64,000 bases of DNA, taken from contig QLII01000001.1 in NCBI GenBank assembly GCA_003259005.1, positions 4,418,501-4,482,500 of the forward strand. The letters run 5' to 3'. Made by a program: the position numbers and the translations under genes. Each line of letters begins with the position of its first letter. Position 1 is the stretch's first letter. Below, in pieces: positions 45,269-53,249 of the stretch. The notes below the pieces were generated by a model. That model did no database searches. It saw only the letters and a list, made by a program, of their open reading frames with translations, and was not told the DNA's origin. The stretch comes from Spirosoma telluris. Lineage in GTDB: Bacteria; Bacteroidota; Bacteroidia; Cytophagales; Spirosomataceae.

Positions 45269-46636
45269 ATGCAAAAATTATCCGTAACTACCCTAATTCT
45301 GTTTTTCTGTTTAATAATCCGACTGGCATCAGCCCAGCAAACAGCTGCTGACCTTTTTAACGAAGGTATCCAGAAAAGTAATGCGAAGGATTATCCTGGA
45401 GCCTTACAAGCCTTTTCCGCAGCCATCATTCTTAATCCTGAGAACGCACCAAGTTACTACAACCGCGCTTTAGCCAAGATCAGTTTAAACGACATTCAGG
45501 GCGCCAATCTTGATCTCGACCAGGCCCTTGAGCTCAACTCCAGTGATGCCAACGCCTACTTATACCGAGGACTGAATCGCACTCGGCAGGAAGATTTTCG
45601 GGGCGCTATGCAGGATTTTAACCGGGCCATCGAATTGAATCCCAATGATGCCTTATTGTATTATCAGCGTGGACTGTGCCGTTTGCAAATAAATTATCTA
45701 AACAGCGCACTTGCCGATTTTAACAAAGCCGCGACCCTGTCTCCTACAGATGCGAACATTCTGACTGCCCGAGGAAACTGTAAAATGCAGCTAAACGACT
45801 ATAAGGGTGCGTTGGCGGATTTTGCATTGACGCTTGAAAAGGCACCCAACAAAACGCAGGCACTGGCTGGACGGGGCTATGCCCGCTTTAAACTGGAAGA
45901 TTATAAGGGTGCCATCGCCGATTTTAATCGCGCTATCGAACTCAGCAAAGACGAAGCGGAGCTTTATTATCATCGTGGTCTGGTCAAAACCCGACTGGGT
46001 GAGTTCGAGAATGCCGTGGCTGATTTTGACAAAACGGTTCAGTTAAGCCCTAATCATTTTAAAGCACTCTTCAGCAGAGGCTTCTGTAAGAGTCGGCTGG
46101 GTGGCACTAAACAAGCCATTGGCGATATTGATAAATCGATTGAAATGGGGACTGTTACTAACCAGAATAAAGCCTATTACAGTGATTTTATCACCTCCAG
46201 TACAATGACGCTATTAGGTTCAATTGTACAGGATCGCTACAGAGTTACAGAGTTGTCTGATGACCGCTCAGATGCTTATCTGATACGGGGCATGCTTAAA
46301 AATTCGAATGGTGAAGGAAAATCAGCTTTACAGGATCTCAACCGGGCTGTTGAATTGAATCCTACGAACGCTGAAGCCTATTTTATACGGGGTATGGTTC
46401 GCTCCTCACTTGGCGATCAGAAAGGCTCACTGATTGATTGTAATAGCACAGTGAAACTTAATCCTCGCCATGCCGAAGCCTACTATCTACGGGGTATCAT
46501 TCGCTATGATTCGGGAGATGAGTCTAACGCGTGCATCGACCTGAGTCGTGCAGGTGAATTAGGCTATTCACAGGCCTATAAGGTCATTGGGGCCAAGTGC
46601 AACAGTGTACAACGGGCCACAACAGCAAAATTATAG
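45269..46636 (+). CDS. exported TPR-repeat protein
   Basis: A 455-residue secreted protein. Signal peptide MQKLSVTTLILFFCLIIRLASA is followed by nine or more 34-residue TPR repeats (for example ALQAFSAAIILNPENAPSYY, AMQDFNRAIELNPNDALLYY, AIADFNRAIELSKDEAELYY, ALQDLNRAVELNPTNAEAYF). The TPR superhelix suggests a protein-binding role in the periplasm. The last two repeats carry cysteines (DSGDESNACIDL, VIGAKCNSVQ). Confidence 0.88.
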   Translation: MQKLSVTTLILFFCLIIRLASAQQTAADLFNEGIQKSNAKDYPGALQAFSAAIILNPENAPSYYNRALAKISLNDIQGANLDLDQALELNSSDANAYLYRGLNRTRQEDFRGAMQDFNRAIELNPNDALLYYQRGLCRLQINYLNSALADFNKAATLSPTDANILTARGNCKMQLNDYKGALADFALTLEKAPNKTQALAGRGYARFKLEDYKGAIADFNRAIELSKDEAELYYHRGLVKTRLGEFENAVADFDKTVQLSPNHFKALFSRGFCKSRLGGTKQAIGDIDKSIEMGTVTNQNKAYYSDFITSSTMTLLGSIVQDRYRVTELSDDRSDAYLIRGMLKNSNGEGKSALQDLNRAVELNPTNAEAYFIRGMVRSSLGDQKGSLIDCNSTVKLNPRHAEAYYLRGIIRYDSGDESNACIDLSRAGELGYSQAYKVIGAKCNSVQRATTAKL

Positions 46637-46642
46637 TGTTAT

Positions 46643-46700
46643 TAATTCATAGCGCTATAAAGACGACTCATCCGGTCGAATTTTATAGCGCTATGAATTA
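46643..46700. terminator. 19-bp perfect bidirectional hairpin
   Basis: TAATTCATAGCGCTATAAA (46643-46661) is exactly complementary to 46682-46700. The stop of the converging vanZ gene (46691-46693) lies inside the right arm, so it probably terminates both genes. Confidence 0.88.
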
Positions 46701-47050
46701 AAGGGTTTATACGTTTTCTGAACTACCCAGCCAAGAATAACACCTAAAAAGGCACCCAAACTATCGGCAGCTAAATCAATCCAGTCACCACTTCGATTAA
46801 TAGGCAATGTATATTGTAACAATTCAATAAGCCCTCCAAACAGTATTGCGACAACAAATACGTAGCTAATCCGAAAACCTGCTAATATCCATAGTACGAC
46901 AAATGGAGCAAATATTCCGGCATGCAGAAATTTGTCATTAAAGGATGTCAAGCTATCGGGTAATTTATCATTAGGTGTAAGGCAACCAATCAGCATAATG
47001 ATAGTCCATGCACTAGCCAGCCAGCGAAACAGAATGGGTGGAATTTTCAT
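46691..47050 (-). CDS. VanZ-family membrane protein
   Basis: A 119-residue protein with four hydrophobic helices, the VanZ-like layout: WTIIMLIGCLTPNDKLPD, FNDKFLHAGIFAPFVVLWIL, GGLIELLQYTLPINRSGDWIDLAADSLGAFLG. The K-x-L-H-x-G and E-x-x-Q-x-x-x-x-x-R-x-x-x-x-x-D motifs are present. The role of the family outside glycopeptide resistance is unknown. It lies downstream of gldF on the same strand. Confidence 0.88.
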   Translation of the reverse strand: MKIPPILFRWLASAWTIIMLIGCLTPNDKLPDSLTSFNDKFLHAGIFAPFVVLWILAGFRISYVFVVAILFGGLIELLQYTLPINRSGDWIDLAADSLGAFLGVILGWVVQKTYKPFNS

Positions 47051-47114
47051 ACAGTTGATTTCAATCGGTTTGTTGTCAGAAGAAGGAACAGAACAAGGAC
47101 ACTAAGTAAATAAA

Positions 47115-47770
47115 TTACATTTCGGCTGTCGATAACCCTCTCCCCAGTGCGCGGTATTGCTCATCCAGCGCCAGCAAAGATAGATAATAGGATAGTCCGC
47201 CTAATGCTGATAACCCTGCCAGGGCACTTAGACCGACATACAATAGAAAGCAAAAGAATGCCCCGAGCACGAAAGCAACGACCTGATTATCGTTGAATGT
47301 TGATGCCCATAAGCCCACAGCAACAAACACCCCGCCAGCAATATAATCCCCAGATAGGACCCAAATACGCCCGCTGAGTCGATATTGCCAACGGGTGAAC
47401 CGAGTTTATAGAGCGTGAAATAATAGATCAATGTGGGCAGTAAGGTAATGATCACCAATAGCCAGCTCGCCAGGAATTTCCCTCCCACAATTCCCCAACG
47501 GCTAACAGGCTTGGTAAGCAGCCATTCGAGCGTACCTGAACGTACCTCATCGGCAATGGAGCGCATCGTAATAGCGGGCACCAGAAATAGCAGCAGGTAG
47601 GGCGTCAGGTTAAAAAACGTACCCATGTCAGCATATCCATTTTCAAGCAGGCTTGTGTCTGGAAATACCCATAATAGCAAACCCATGGCCGTCAGGAACA
47701 CGCCCATGATGATATAGGCGATAGGCGACGAGAAAAACTGATTGATTTCTTTACGAAAAATGGCCAGCAC
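47115..47770 (-). CDS. gldF: GldF, ABC-2 type permease of the gliding motility system (frameshifted)
   Basis: A 218-residue (repaired) integral-membrane ABC permease subunit. The N-terminus MLAIFRKEINQFFSSPIAYI and LTPYLLLFLVPAITMRSIADE, then VRSGTLEWLLTKPVSRW are typical GldF. A four-C run at 47330-47333 lacks one base; repair links IILLAG to VFVAVGLWASTFND and ends LSTAEM. GldF works with GldA and GldG to drive gliding. gldG would normally follow; here the next gene is vanZ. Confidence 0.88.
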
Positions 47771-47780
47771 AATGAAAGAG

Positions 47781-47862
47781 TTTGTAGTTTATAGTTTGTG
47801 GTTTGAGGTTTATAGCCCCTCAGGTAGCTAACTACAAACGTCAAACCACAAACTATAAACTT
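47781..47862. repeat. word-repeat stem-loop between DUF4199 and gldF
   Basis: GTTTATAGTTTGTGGTTTGAGG (47787-47808) faces ACGTCAAACCACAAACTATAAA (47838-47859). The arms repeat GTTTATAG, GTTTGTGG and GTTTGAGG. It occupies nearly the entire gap between the two minus-strand genes. Confidence 0.85.
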
Positions 47863-47863
47863 T

Positions 47864-48385
47864 TTATTCAAACGGATTGGTTTTGTTCCTGCGTATGAAG
47901 GCCGCAATAATCAATGAGAAAATTACACCTATCAGAACCGTCATGAAGATACCAATAGCAAATGCTATCCCTGGGCTTTGGAATTTTTGCATCATTTCTA
48001 TTGCCTGATCAATCTGCTCATCAGACAGATTGCCCTGCTCTTCCATTTGCTCGCGAACCTGTTCGGCTAAGTGCTGCTGGAATCCAGGATCAATAATCTG
48101 CGTATAGAAAACCGTAAACAGAGACGATAGAAATCCAGCAATGGCCGATAATAGCGTGCCTAAGCTCATGCCTTCGCCATAACTCATATAGCCATCGTTA
48201 GCAGTACGATAATCACGCATGCCCAATACTAAGCCAACAATCAGGATCGCATAAATAACGAGACTAAGTGATCGATTTGTTGCTTGATCGAGAGTGTATA
48301 GAATGATCGAGTATACAACTAAAGTTATACCGGTTATCAGGCCCCATTTCAAGGCAACACGAGCAGTAGAAGTCTGGTTATTCAT
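47864..48385 (-). CDS. DUF4199 membrane protein
   Basis: A 173-residue inner-membrane protein with four hydrophobic segments. The DUF4199 signatures GMRDYRTANDGYMSYGEGMSLG and TVFYTQIIDPGFQQHLAEQ, followed by an acidic helical loop (MEEQGNLSDEQIDQAIEMM), are clear. Function unknown; it is confined largely to Bacteroidota. It forms a unit with the next gene. Confidence 0.87.
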   Translation of the reverse strand: MNNQTSTARVALKWGLITGITLVVYSIILYTLDQATNRSLSLVIYAILIVGLVLGMRDYRTANDGYMSYGEGMSLGTLLSAIAGFLSSLFTVFYTQIIDPGFQQHLAEQVREQMEEQGNLSDEQIDQAIEMMQKFQSPGIAFAIGIFMTVLIGVIFSLIIAAFIRRNKTNPFE

Positions 48386-48411
48386 GGCCGTAGTTTAGGA
48401 AATCGCACACA

Positions 48412-48963
48412 CTATTGCAGAACACTGTAATCCTGTTTGCGGAAAATAAGTGAAATAATGAGTACAGGCAATACGGCTAAAGCCGTTTTTTTTGTCAATT
48501 CATCGGGAAGAAGTACAGAAGGCTGCATGGAGGTAACCTTCTGCCATTGCTCGGCAAAGGTTTCTGGCCCAAATTGATCTGTAATCTGCTTTTTAGCTTC
48601 CAGCAGAAGCTTTTTCGAATTTACCACATACTCCGCAAATACGCCCGGATCAATTTGCGTCACGAACAGATAGATTAGCCAACTCGTCACTAAGGCTGCT
48701 ACGGTATTAAGTACATAACCGATGGTTAGTCCTTCCCACAAATGAAGCCGACCATGGCCAATATATTTCCGATAATACCAGATAGTCGCGATCATGACAA
48801 TAATGTGAATGCCATAATCCAACACCCGAATATTCCCTAAAGCAGGCACGCCGATAGCATACAATGCCAGAAAATACAGGAAACACAAAACACCCGTCAG
48901 CAATCCGGCCAGAAGCGGGATTTTTAGTAACGGGTTCGAAAAATAATTCAGGATACGTTTCAT
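48412..48963 (-). CDS. DUF4199-related membrane protein
   Basis: A 183-residue relative of the neighbouring DUF4199 protein, with four hydrophobic segments, ATIWYYRKYIGHGRLHLWEG in place of the GMRDYR...EG motif, and FVTQIDPGVFAEYVVNSKK. It lies 26 bases upstream of its sister gene and overlaps the end of the dihydroorotase homologue by four bases (ATGA), so the three form one operon. Probably a duplicated and diverged pair. Confidence 0.8.
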   Translation of the reverse strand: MKRILNYFSNPLLKIPLLAGLLTGVLCFLYFLALYAIGVPALGNIRVLDYGIHIIVMIATIWYYRKYIGHGRLHLWEGLTIGYVLNTVAALVTSWLIYLFVTQIDPGVFAEYVVNSKKLLLEAKKQITDQFGPETFAEQWQKVTSMQPSVLLPDELTKKTALAVLPVLIISLIFRKQDYSVLQ

Positions 48964-50282
48964 TTGGTTGGCTTAAATTGGCCATTATGTACGGTTCCGA
49001 CCACGCGCCCCGTAAATGATTGGTCAAAAAACGGCGAGTTTTTCGATTTTGAGAACGTGTGTTCGTATATCCATGTACGAGTCGGATCAAAAAGCGTCAG
49101 GCGGGCAGGCTGCCCCTCTGCAATGCTTACGGCAGGAAGCCGCAGAATCTGCCGGGGCCGGGTCGTCAGCTTCTCAATAAGCTGCGACAGGGATAAGCCT
49201 TTATTGTATGTTACAAGGACAGGAAAGATTGTTTCCAACCCAGTAATACCAAACTCGGCCTGATCGAACTCCAGGTTTTTACTTTCTGCATCCTGGGGCG
49301 AATGATCGGATACAATCGCATCAATCGTACCATCAGCCAAGCCCGCCCAGAGAGCTGCCACATCCTCTTTCGCACGAAAGGGTGGATTTACTTTCAAATT
49401 AGTATCAAAACCCGCTAAGGCCGAATCATCGAACACAAGTTGATGAGCCGCCACATCACAGCTTACGGGCATACCCTGCGCTTTGGCCTGCCGAATCAAT
49501 TCAACCGAACGAGCGGTTGAAATAGTGGAGAAGTGAAGAACGCTCGGAGCGGGGCGCTCGGAGCCCGGAGATGACTCCCGGCTCCCTGCTCCCTGCTCCC
49601 CGCTAAGAACATAATCCAGCAATCGCAGGTCGCGCTCAACAAGTAGTTCTTCGGCCAGCGCAGGTATGCCTTTCAAACCAAGGAGTGTGCTTTGAATACC
49701 CTCATGCATTTGACCAAAGCGGGTCAGCAACTGCTCTTCGGGGCGATTCATGAGTAACCCATTAATGGGTTGCAGATACTGCAAAGTTTTGAGCAACAAG
49801 TCAGGATTTTGCAGTGGATGGGTACCGTCAGAAAATGCAATGGCACCAGCGTGATGCAGATCAAGCATTTCTGTAAAGTCTTCGCCAGCTGCTTTTTTCG
49901 TTACAGCAGCAATAACGTGAACGGTTACTGGCTGTCCCTCAGCCATACGCCGGACATACCCAAGTGTTCCCTTATCGTCAATAACGGGCTGTGTATTGGG
50001 TAACACCGCAATATCGGTAAAACCACCGGCTGTAGCCGCCTTACAAACGCTGGTCAGATCTTCTTTATGCTCATAGCCAGGATCTTGCGCTAGTACACGC
50101 ATATCGGCCCAACCGGCTGATATATGCAGATTATCCGACTCAATGACCAGACTGCCAGAACCAACAGACAGGTTTTCGCCTATTTGACGAATCAGGCCGT
50201 TTTCAACCAGAATATCAACCACCTGCCCATTTAATGATGAAGCAGTATCAACAACACAGGCAGAACGGATTAGAAATTGCAT
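48960..50282 (-). CDS. dihydroorotase homologue lacking metal-binding histidines
   Basis: A 440-residue amidohydrolase-fold protein related to PyrC. The start at 50282 (MQFLIRSACVVDTASS) is preferred to an ATG 13 codons earlier. In the family the first barrel strand ends in DxHxHxRxPG, with two zinc ligands and a substrate Arg. Here it reads AGWADMRVLAQDPGYEH, so both His and the Arg are gone. Other regions are recognisable (GGFTDIAVLPNTQP, HFSTISTARS, IVSDHSPQDAESK, GITGLETIFP). This is the arrangement of inactive PyrC-type proteins that hold aspartate transcarbamoylase together. A 20-residue insert (EQGAGSRESSPGSERPAPS) comes from a palindrome at 49542-49603. Confidence 0.82.
   Translation of the reverse strand: MQFLIRSACVVDTASSLNGQVVDILVENGLIRQIGENLSVGSGSLVIESDNLHISAGWADMRVLAQDPGYEHKEDLTSVCKAATAGGFTDIAVLPNTQPVIDDKGTLGYVRRMAEGQPVTVHVIAAVTKKAAGEDFTEMLDLHHAGAIAFSDGTHPLQNPDLLLKTLQYLQPINGLLMNRPEEQLLTRFGQMHEGIQSTLLGLKGIPALAEELLVERDLRLLDYVLSGEQGAGSRESSPGSERPAPSVLHFSTISTARSVELIRQAKAQGMPVSCDVAAHQLVFDDSALAGFDTNLKVNPPFRAKEDVAALWAGLADGTIDAIVSDHSPQDAESKNLEFDQAEFGITGLETIFPVLVTYNKGLSLSQLIEKLTTRPRQILRLPAVSIAEGQPARLTLFDPTRTWIYEHTFSKSKNSPFFDQSFTGRVVGTVHNGQFKPTK
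49542..49603. repeat. G/C-rich imperfect palindrome inside the dihydroorotase homologue
   Basis: GCTCGGAGCGGGGCGCTCGG (from 49542) faces CCTGCTCCCTGCTCCCCGC (to 49603). The words GGAGCAGGGAGCAGGGAG repeat. It keeps the reading frame and encodes a glycine/serine/proline-rich surface loop, unlike the intergenic position of the other word-repeat stem-loops. Confidence 0.75.
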
Positions 50283-50340
50283 AGAAAATTGCCCTCTGGC
50301 TTTTGATGAAGAGGGCTGCACAAGTGAAGTAATTATCTAA

Positions 50341-50365
50341 AAAAAGGCTCCTTTCGGAGCCTTCT
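50341..50365 (-). terminator. rho-independent terminator of gcvH
   Basis: GGCTCC (50346-50351) and GGAGCC (50356-50361) form a stem around TTTC; on the minus strand a T-run (the A-run 50338-50345) follows. It lies 20 bases past the gcvH stop. Confidence 0.88.
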
Positions 50366-50384
50366 ACTAGTCTATTTCAGGGAA

Positions 50385-50767
50385 TCAGGCACCTACCAAT
50401 TCCCGGTAAGCATCGGCGGAGAGCAATCCGTCTTTTGCAGCTACATCGGCAGGCTTCAGACGAATGATCCAGCCTTCGCCATATGGATCGCTATTTAACA
50501 ATTCGGGGCTTTTTTCAATTGCTGGGTTCAGTTCGAGAACTTCGCCTTCAATTGGCAAAAACAAATCCGATACCGTTTTGACAGCCTCAACGGCACCGAA
50601 AACTTCCCCTTGCCGAGTGATTGGCCTACCGTGTTGACATCGATGAAAATAATATCGCCCAATTCATTCTGTGCGAATTCGGTAATGCCCACCACTGCGG
50701 TACCGTCATCTTCTATCCGAATCCACTCGTGATCCTCCGTATAGCTTAGTTCTGCGGGAAAATTCAT
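50385..50767 (-). CDS. gcvH: GcvH, glycine cleavage system H protein (frameshifted)
   Basis: The lipoate-carrying H protein shuttles the aminomethyl intermediate between the P, T and L proteins. The first part reads MNFPAELSYTEDHEWIRIEDD and FVDVNTVGQSLGKG-like. A four-C run (plus strand 50606-50609) lacks one base; repair gives GEVFGAVEAVKTVSDLFLP, in which K of EAVKTVSD is the lipoylation site, then the usual NSDPYGEGWIIRLK and a stop at 50385 (127 residues). The rest of the glycine cleavage system is not in this window. A terminator follows. Confidence 0.93.
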
Positions 50768-50865
50768 TGTAAGGGGGTCTTAATTTATACGCACAAAATA
50801 CGGTAGATGATACCGGATTTGCAAACGGTAACCAGTAGAATGGCATACCAGTGATGCAGAAAGGC

Positions 50866-51924
50866 TTACTTTACCACTGTCGATTGATTGGGCGAAAAAT
50901 TATAGGCACCAAGCCGGTCGCTACTTTGCCGCTGAATCATCCACTGCGGATACGGCTTCGTCGTGGCGCTTACCTGGTCGAGTTGCTCAAGCTGCTCCGT
51001 GGTTAGGCTAACTTCTACAGCCTTGATATTATCGGCAAGCTGATCGGTATTTTTTGCTCCAATGATAACGCTTGTTACGCCTGGTTTGGCCAGCACCCAG
51101 GCCAGGGCAATCCGCGCTACCGAAACACCATGCGCTTCGGCAATAGTCTGCATCACCTCAATAATATCATAGGCCCGCTCCTGATTGACCGGAGGAAAAT
51201 CGAACGCCAGCCGACGCGAATCGCCTTCGGGCTTGTTGTCGCGGGTGTATTTACCCGACAGAAAACCACCGGCCAAGGGGCTCCAGGGCAAAATCGCCAT
51301 TTGCTGGTCCTGTACCATGGGCACGATTTCATTTTCGAGATCACGCCCGGCAATCGAGTAGTAATTCTGGGTCGACACAAATTTCGTCCAGCCGTTTTTC
51401 TCGGCAATCCCATTTGCCTTCATAACCTGCCAGGCCGCCAGATTCGAACAGCCAATGTAGCGCACTTTGCCGCTCCTGACCACATCTTCCAGCCCCCGCA
51501 TAGTTTCCTCCAGGGGTGTTATTGGATCAAACCCGTGAATCTGATACAGGTCCACATGATCGACCTGAAGACGTTTCAAGCTGCCTTCTATCTGCTGCAT
51601 GATTTGCAGACGTCCTAAACCAACCTGATTCTTACCTTCGCCCATACGCCCACGAACCTTGGTAGCAATCACGAGTTCATCGCGCGATAGCCCTAACGAT
51701 TTCAGGGCCTGGCCCAGCAATCGCTCTGACTCACCAAACGAATAGACATTGGCTGTATCAATGAAATTAATTCCACTATCCAGAGCTGCTTTAACAATAT
51801 CGTTAACGGCGTTCTGCTGAAGTTCACCCATGGCTTTCCAGTACCCATTGCCGCCGAAGGTCATGGTACCGAGGCAGATTTCGGAGACTAATACACCGGT
51901 ATTTCCGAGCGCGTTGTATTTCAT
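50866..51924 (-). CDS. aldo/keto reductase
   Basis: A 352-residue NADPH-dependent TIM-barrel oxidoreductase. Start at 51924 (MKYNALGNTGVLVSEICLGTMTFG). The catalytic Asp/Tyr/Lys/His set is visible: NFIDTANVYSFGESE (Asp, Tyr), VIATKVRG (Lys) and VDLYQIHGFD (His). PWSPLAGGFLSGKYTR and GVTSVIIGAKNTDQL are cofactor-binding parts. Substrate unknown. It lies close behind the SDR on the same strand, so the two are probably induced together. Confidence 0.9.
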   Translation of the reverse strand: MKYNALGNTGVLVSEICLGTMTFGGNGYWKAMGELQQNAVNDIVKAALDSGINFIDTANVYSFGESERLLGQALKSLGLSRDELVIATKVRGRMGEGKNQVGLGRLQIMQQIEGSLKRLQVDHVDLYQIHGFDPITPLEETMRGLEDVVRSGKVRYIGCSNLAAWQVMKANGIAEKNGWTKFVSTQNYYSIAGRDLENEIVPMVQDQQMAILPWSPLAGGFLSGKYTRDNKPEGDSRRLAFDFPPVNQERAYDIIEVMQTIAEAHGVSVARIALAWVLAKPGVTSVIIGAKNTDQLADNIKAVEVSLTTEQLEQLDQVSATTKPYPQWMIQRQSSDRLGAYNFSPNQSTVVK

Positions 51925-52001
51925 ACGTTTTTGATTGGGGTTTATTAAGTCAACCGGCAATTAAGCTGATTGTTGATTTAATTGTCTTGTTTACTAGCTC
52001 C

Positions 52002-52811
52002 TTAAGCAAAAAAACGAGTGTCTATACCCTGCCTGAACTGTTCGTCGCCCACCTGTAACCGTTGGGCGTAGAGGGCTTTGGCATCTTCGCCTGCCACATA
52101 ACGTAGCTGATTTTTACCATCCGTAGCGGCTTCGTAAACAACTTCGGCGATTTGCTCGGCAGTAGATTGGAAACGTCTCCGTTCCGGATCACTAAAAACA
52201 CTCATTACTTTTCCAACCAGATCGGTGTAGGCCTCATGCTGTACCAACACCAACGAGCGGCTGGCGAAATCGGTCGAGATGCCTCCCGGCGAAACGGTTT
52301 TAATGCCAATACCAAATTTCGACAATTCAAAGGCCATGCTTTCGCTCCAGCCTTCCAGTGCCCATTTGGTAGCATGATAAACCGAATTGAACGGGAAGGC
52401 GACCAATCCCCCAATGGAGGTCGTAGTAATAAATAAACCTGACTTTTTCGCCCTAAAGTGGGGGATAAATGCTTGCGTTACTCGAATTACACCCAGCAAA
52501 TTTGTATTCACTTGCGTTACAAGCTGCTCGTCGGTTGTGCCTTCTAAAGGACCGGCCAGGCCATAGCCTGCGTTGTTGAATACGACATCGACTTCGCCCA
52601 TTGCCAGAACCTGTTGAACGGTAGCCTGTATCTGTTCAGGATTCGTAACATCTAGCGGCAAAAGTTTAATGGCTGGAATTTGTGTAAGTTCCGCTTCGTT
52701 TTCGGGTTTACGCATGGTCGCAATCACGTTCCAGCCTTTGTTGGCAAACAGCATAGCGGCTGCTTTACCAAGGCCGCTCGATGCACCAGTAATAAAAATT
52801 GTTTTTGACAT
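52002..52811 (-). CDS. short-chain dehydrogenase/reductase
   Basis: A 269-residue SDR. Start at 52811 (MSKTIFITGASSGLGKAAAML); an ATG six codons earlier is less likely. The cofactor motif is TGASSGLGKA, with NNAGYGLAGPLEG, a Ser in FITTTSIGGLVAF, YHATKWALEGWSESM carrying Tyr/Lys, and VSPGGISTDF. It diverges from a MerR regulator 82 bases away, which likely controls it. Confidence 0.9.
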   Translation of the reverse strand: MSKTIFITGASSGLGKAAAMLFANKGWNVIATMRKPENEAELTQIPAIKLLPLDVTNPEQIQATVQQVLAMGEVDVVFNNAGYGLAGPLEGTTDEQLVTQVNTNLLGVIRVTQAFIPHFRAKKSGLFITTTSIGGLVAFPFNSVYHATKWALEGWSESMAFELSKFGIGIKTVSPGGISTDFASRSLVLVQHEAYTDLVGKVMSVFSDPERRRFQSTAEQIAEVVYEAATDGKNQLRYVAGEDAKALYAQRLQVGDEQFRQGIDTRFFA

Positions 52812-52892
52812 GGTTGAGAATGGTTTCATATTCGTATAGCGAACAAATTGGAGCTAACTCCAGAATTCCCCAATACTGATTTTTTTAGAAAA

Positions 52893-53237
52893 ATGTACAT
52901 CCGCGAATTAGCTGACCGAACCGGCCTAACGCCCGATACGATACGTTTTTACGAGAAGTTGAATTTATTACAAGGTAATCGCCAAAGCCGGCGGGGACAT
53001 CGTCAGTACGACGAATCGCATGTGGCTGGACTCTTACAGATTAAATTTATCAAAGCCATGGGCTTTACCCTCAAGGACATACAGGAGAAATTCATCGACT
53101 GGCGAGCAGGCAGGCTTAGCAATTTAGAAAAACGAGCCATTCTGGAAGCACAACTCCAGAAAATGGACGAAGCAGCCGCCGAAATCGAACAGGTCAGAGT
53201 GTATTTACGAAAAAAGATTGGCCTATTTCCTGATTGA
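52893..53237 (+). CDS. MerR-family transcriptional regulator
   Basis: A 114-residue regulator; start at 52893 (MYIRELADRTGLTPDTIRFYEKLNLL) because the upstream ATG at 52848 adds residues outside the winged helix. The HTH (ELADRTGLTPDTIRFYE) and wing (GHRQYDESH) are canonical, followed by a dimerisation coiled coil (LEKRAILEAQLQKMDEAAAEIEQ). No cysteine or other effector-site residue is apparent in the C-terminal region. It diverges from the SDR and likely senses the stress that induces the SDR/AKR pair. Confidence 0.9.
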   Translation: MYIRELADRTGLTPDTIRFYEKLNLLQGNRQSRRGHRQYDESHVAGLLQIKFIKAMGFTLKDIQEKFIDWRAGRLSNLEKRAILEAQLQKMDEAAAEIEQVRVYLRKKIGLFPD

Positions 53238-53249
53238 TTCTACTACAAT

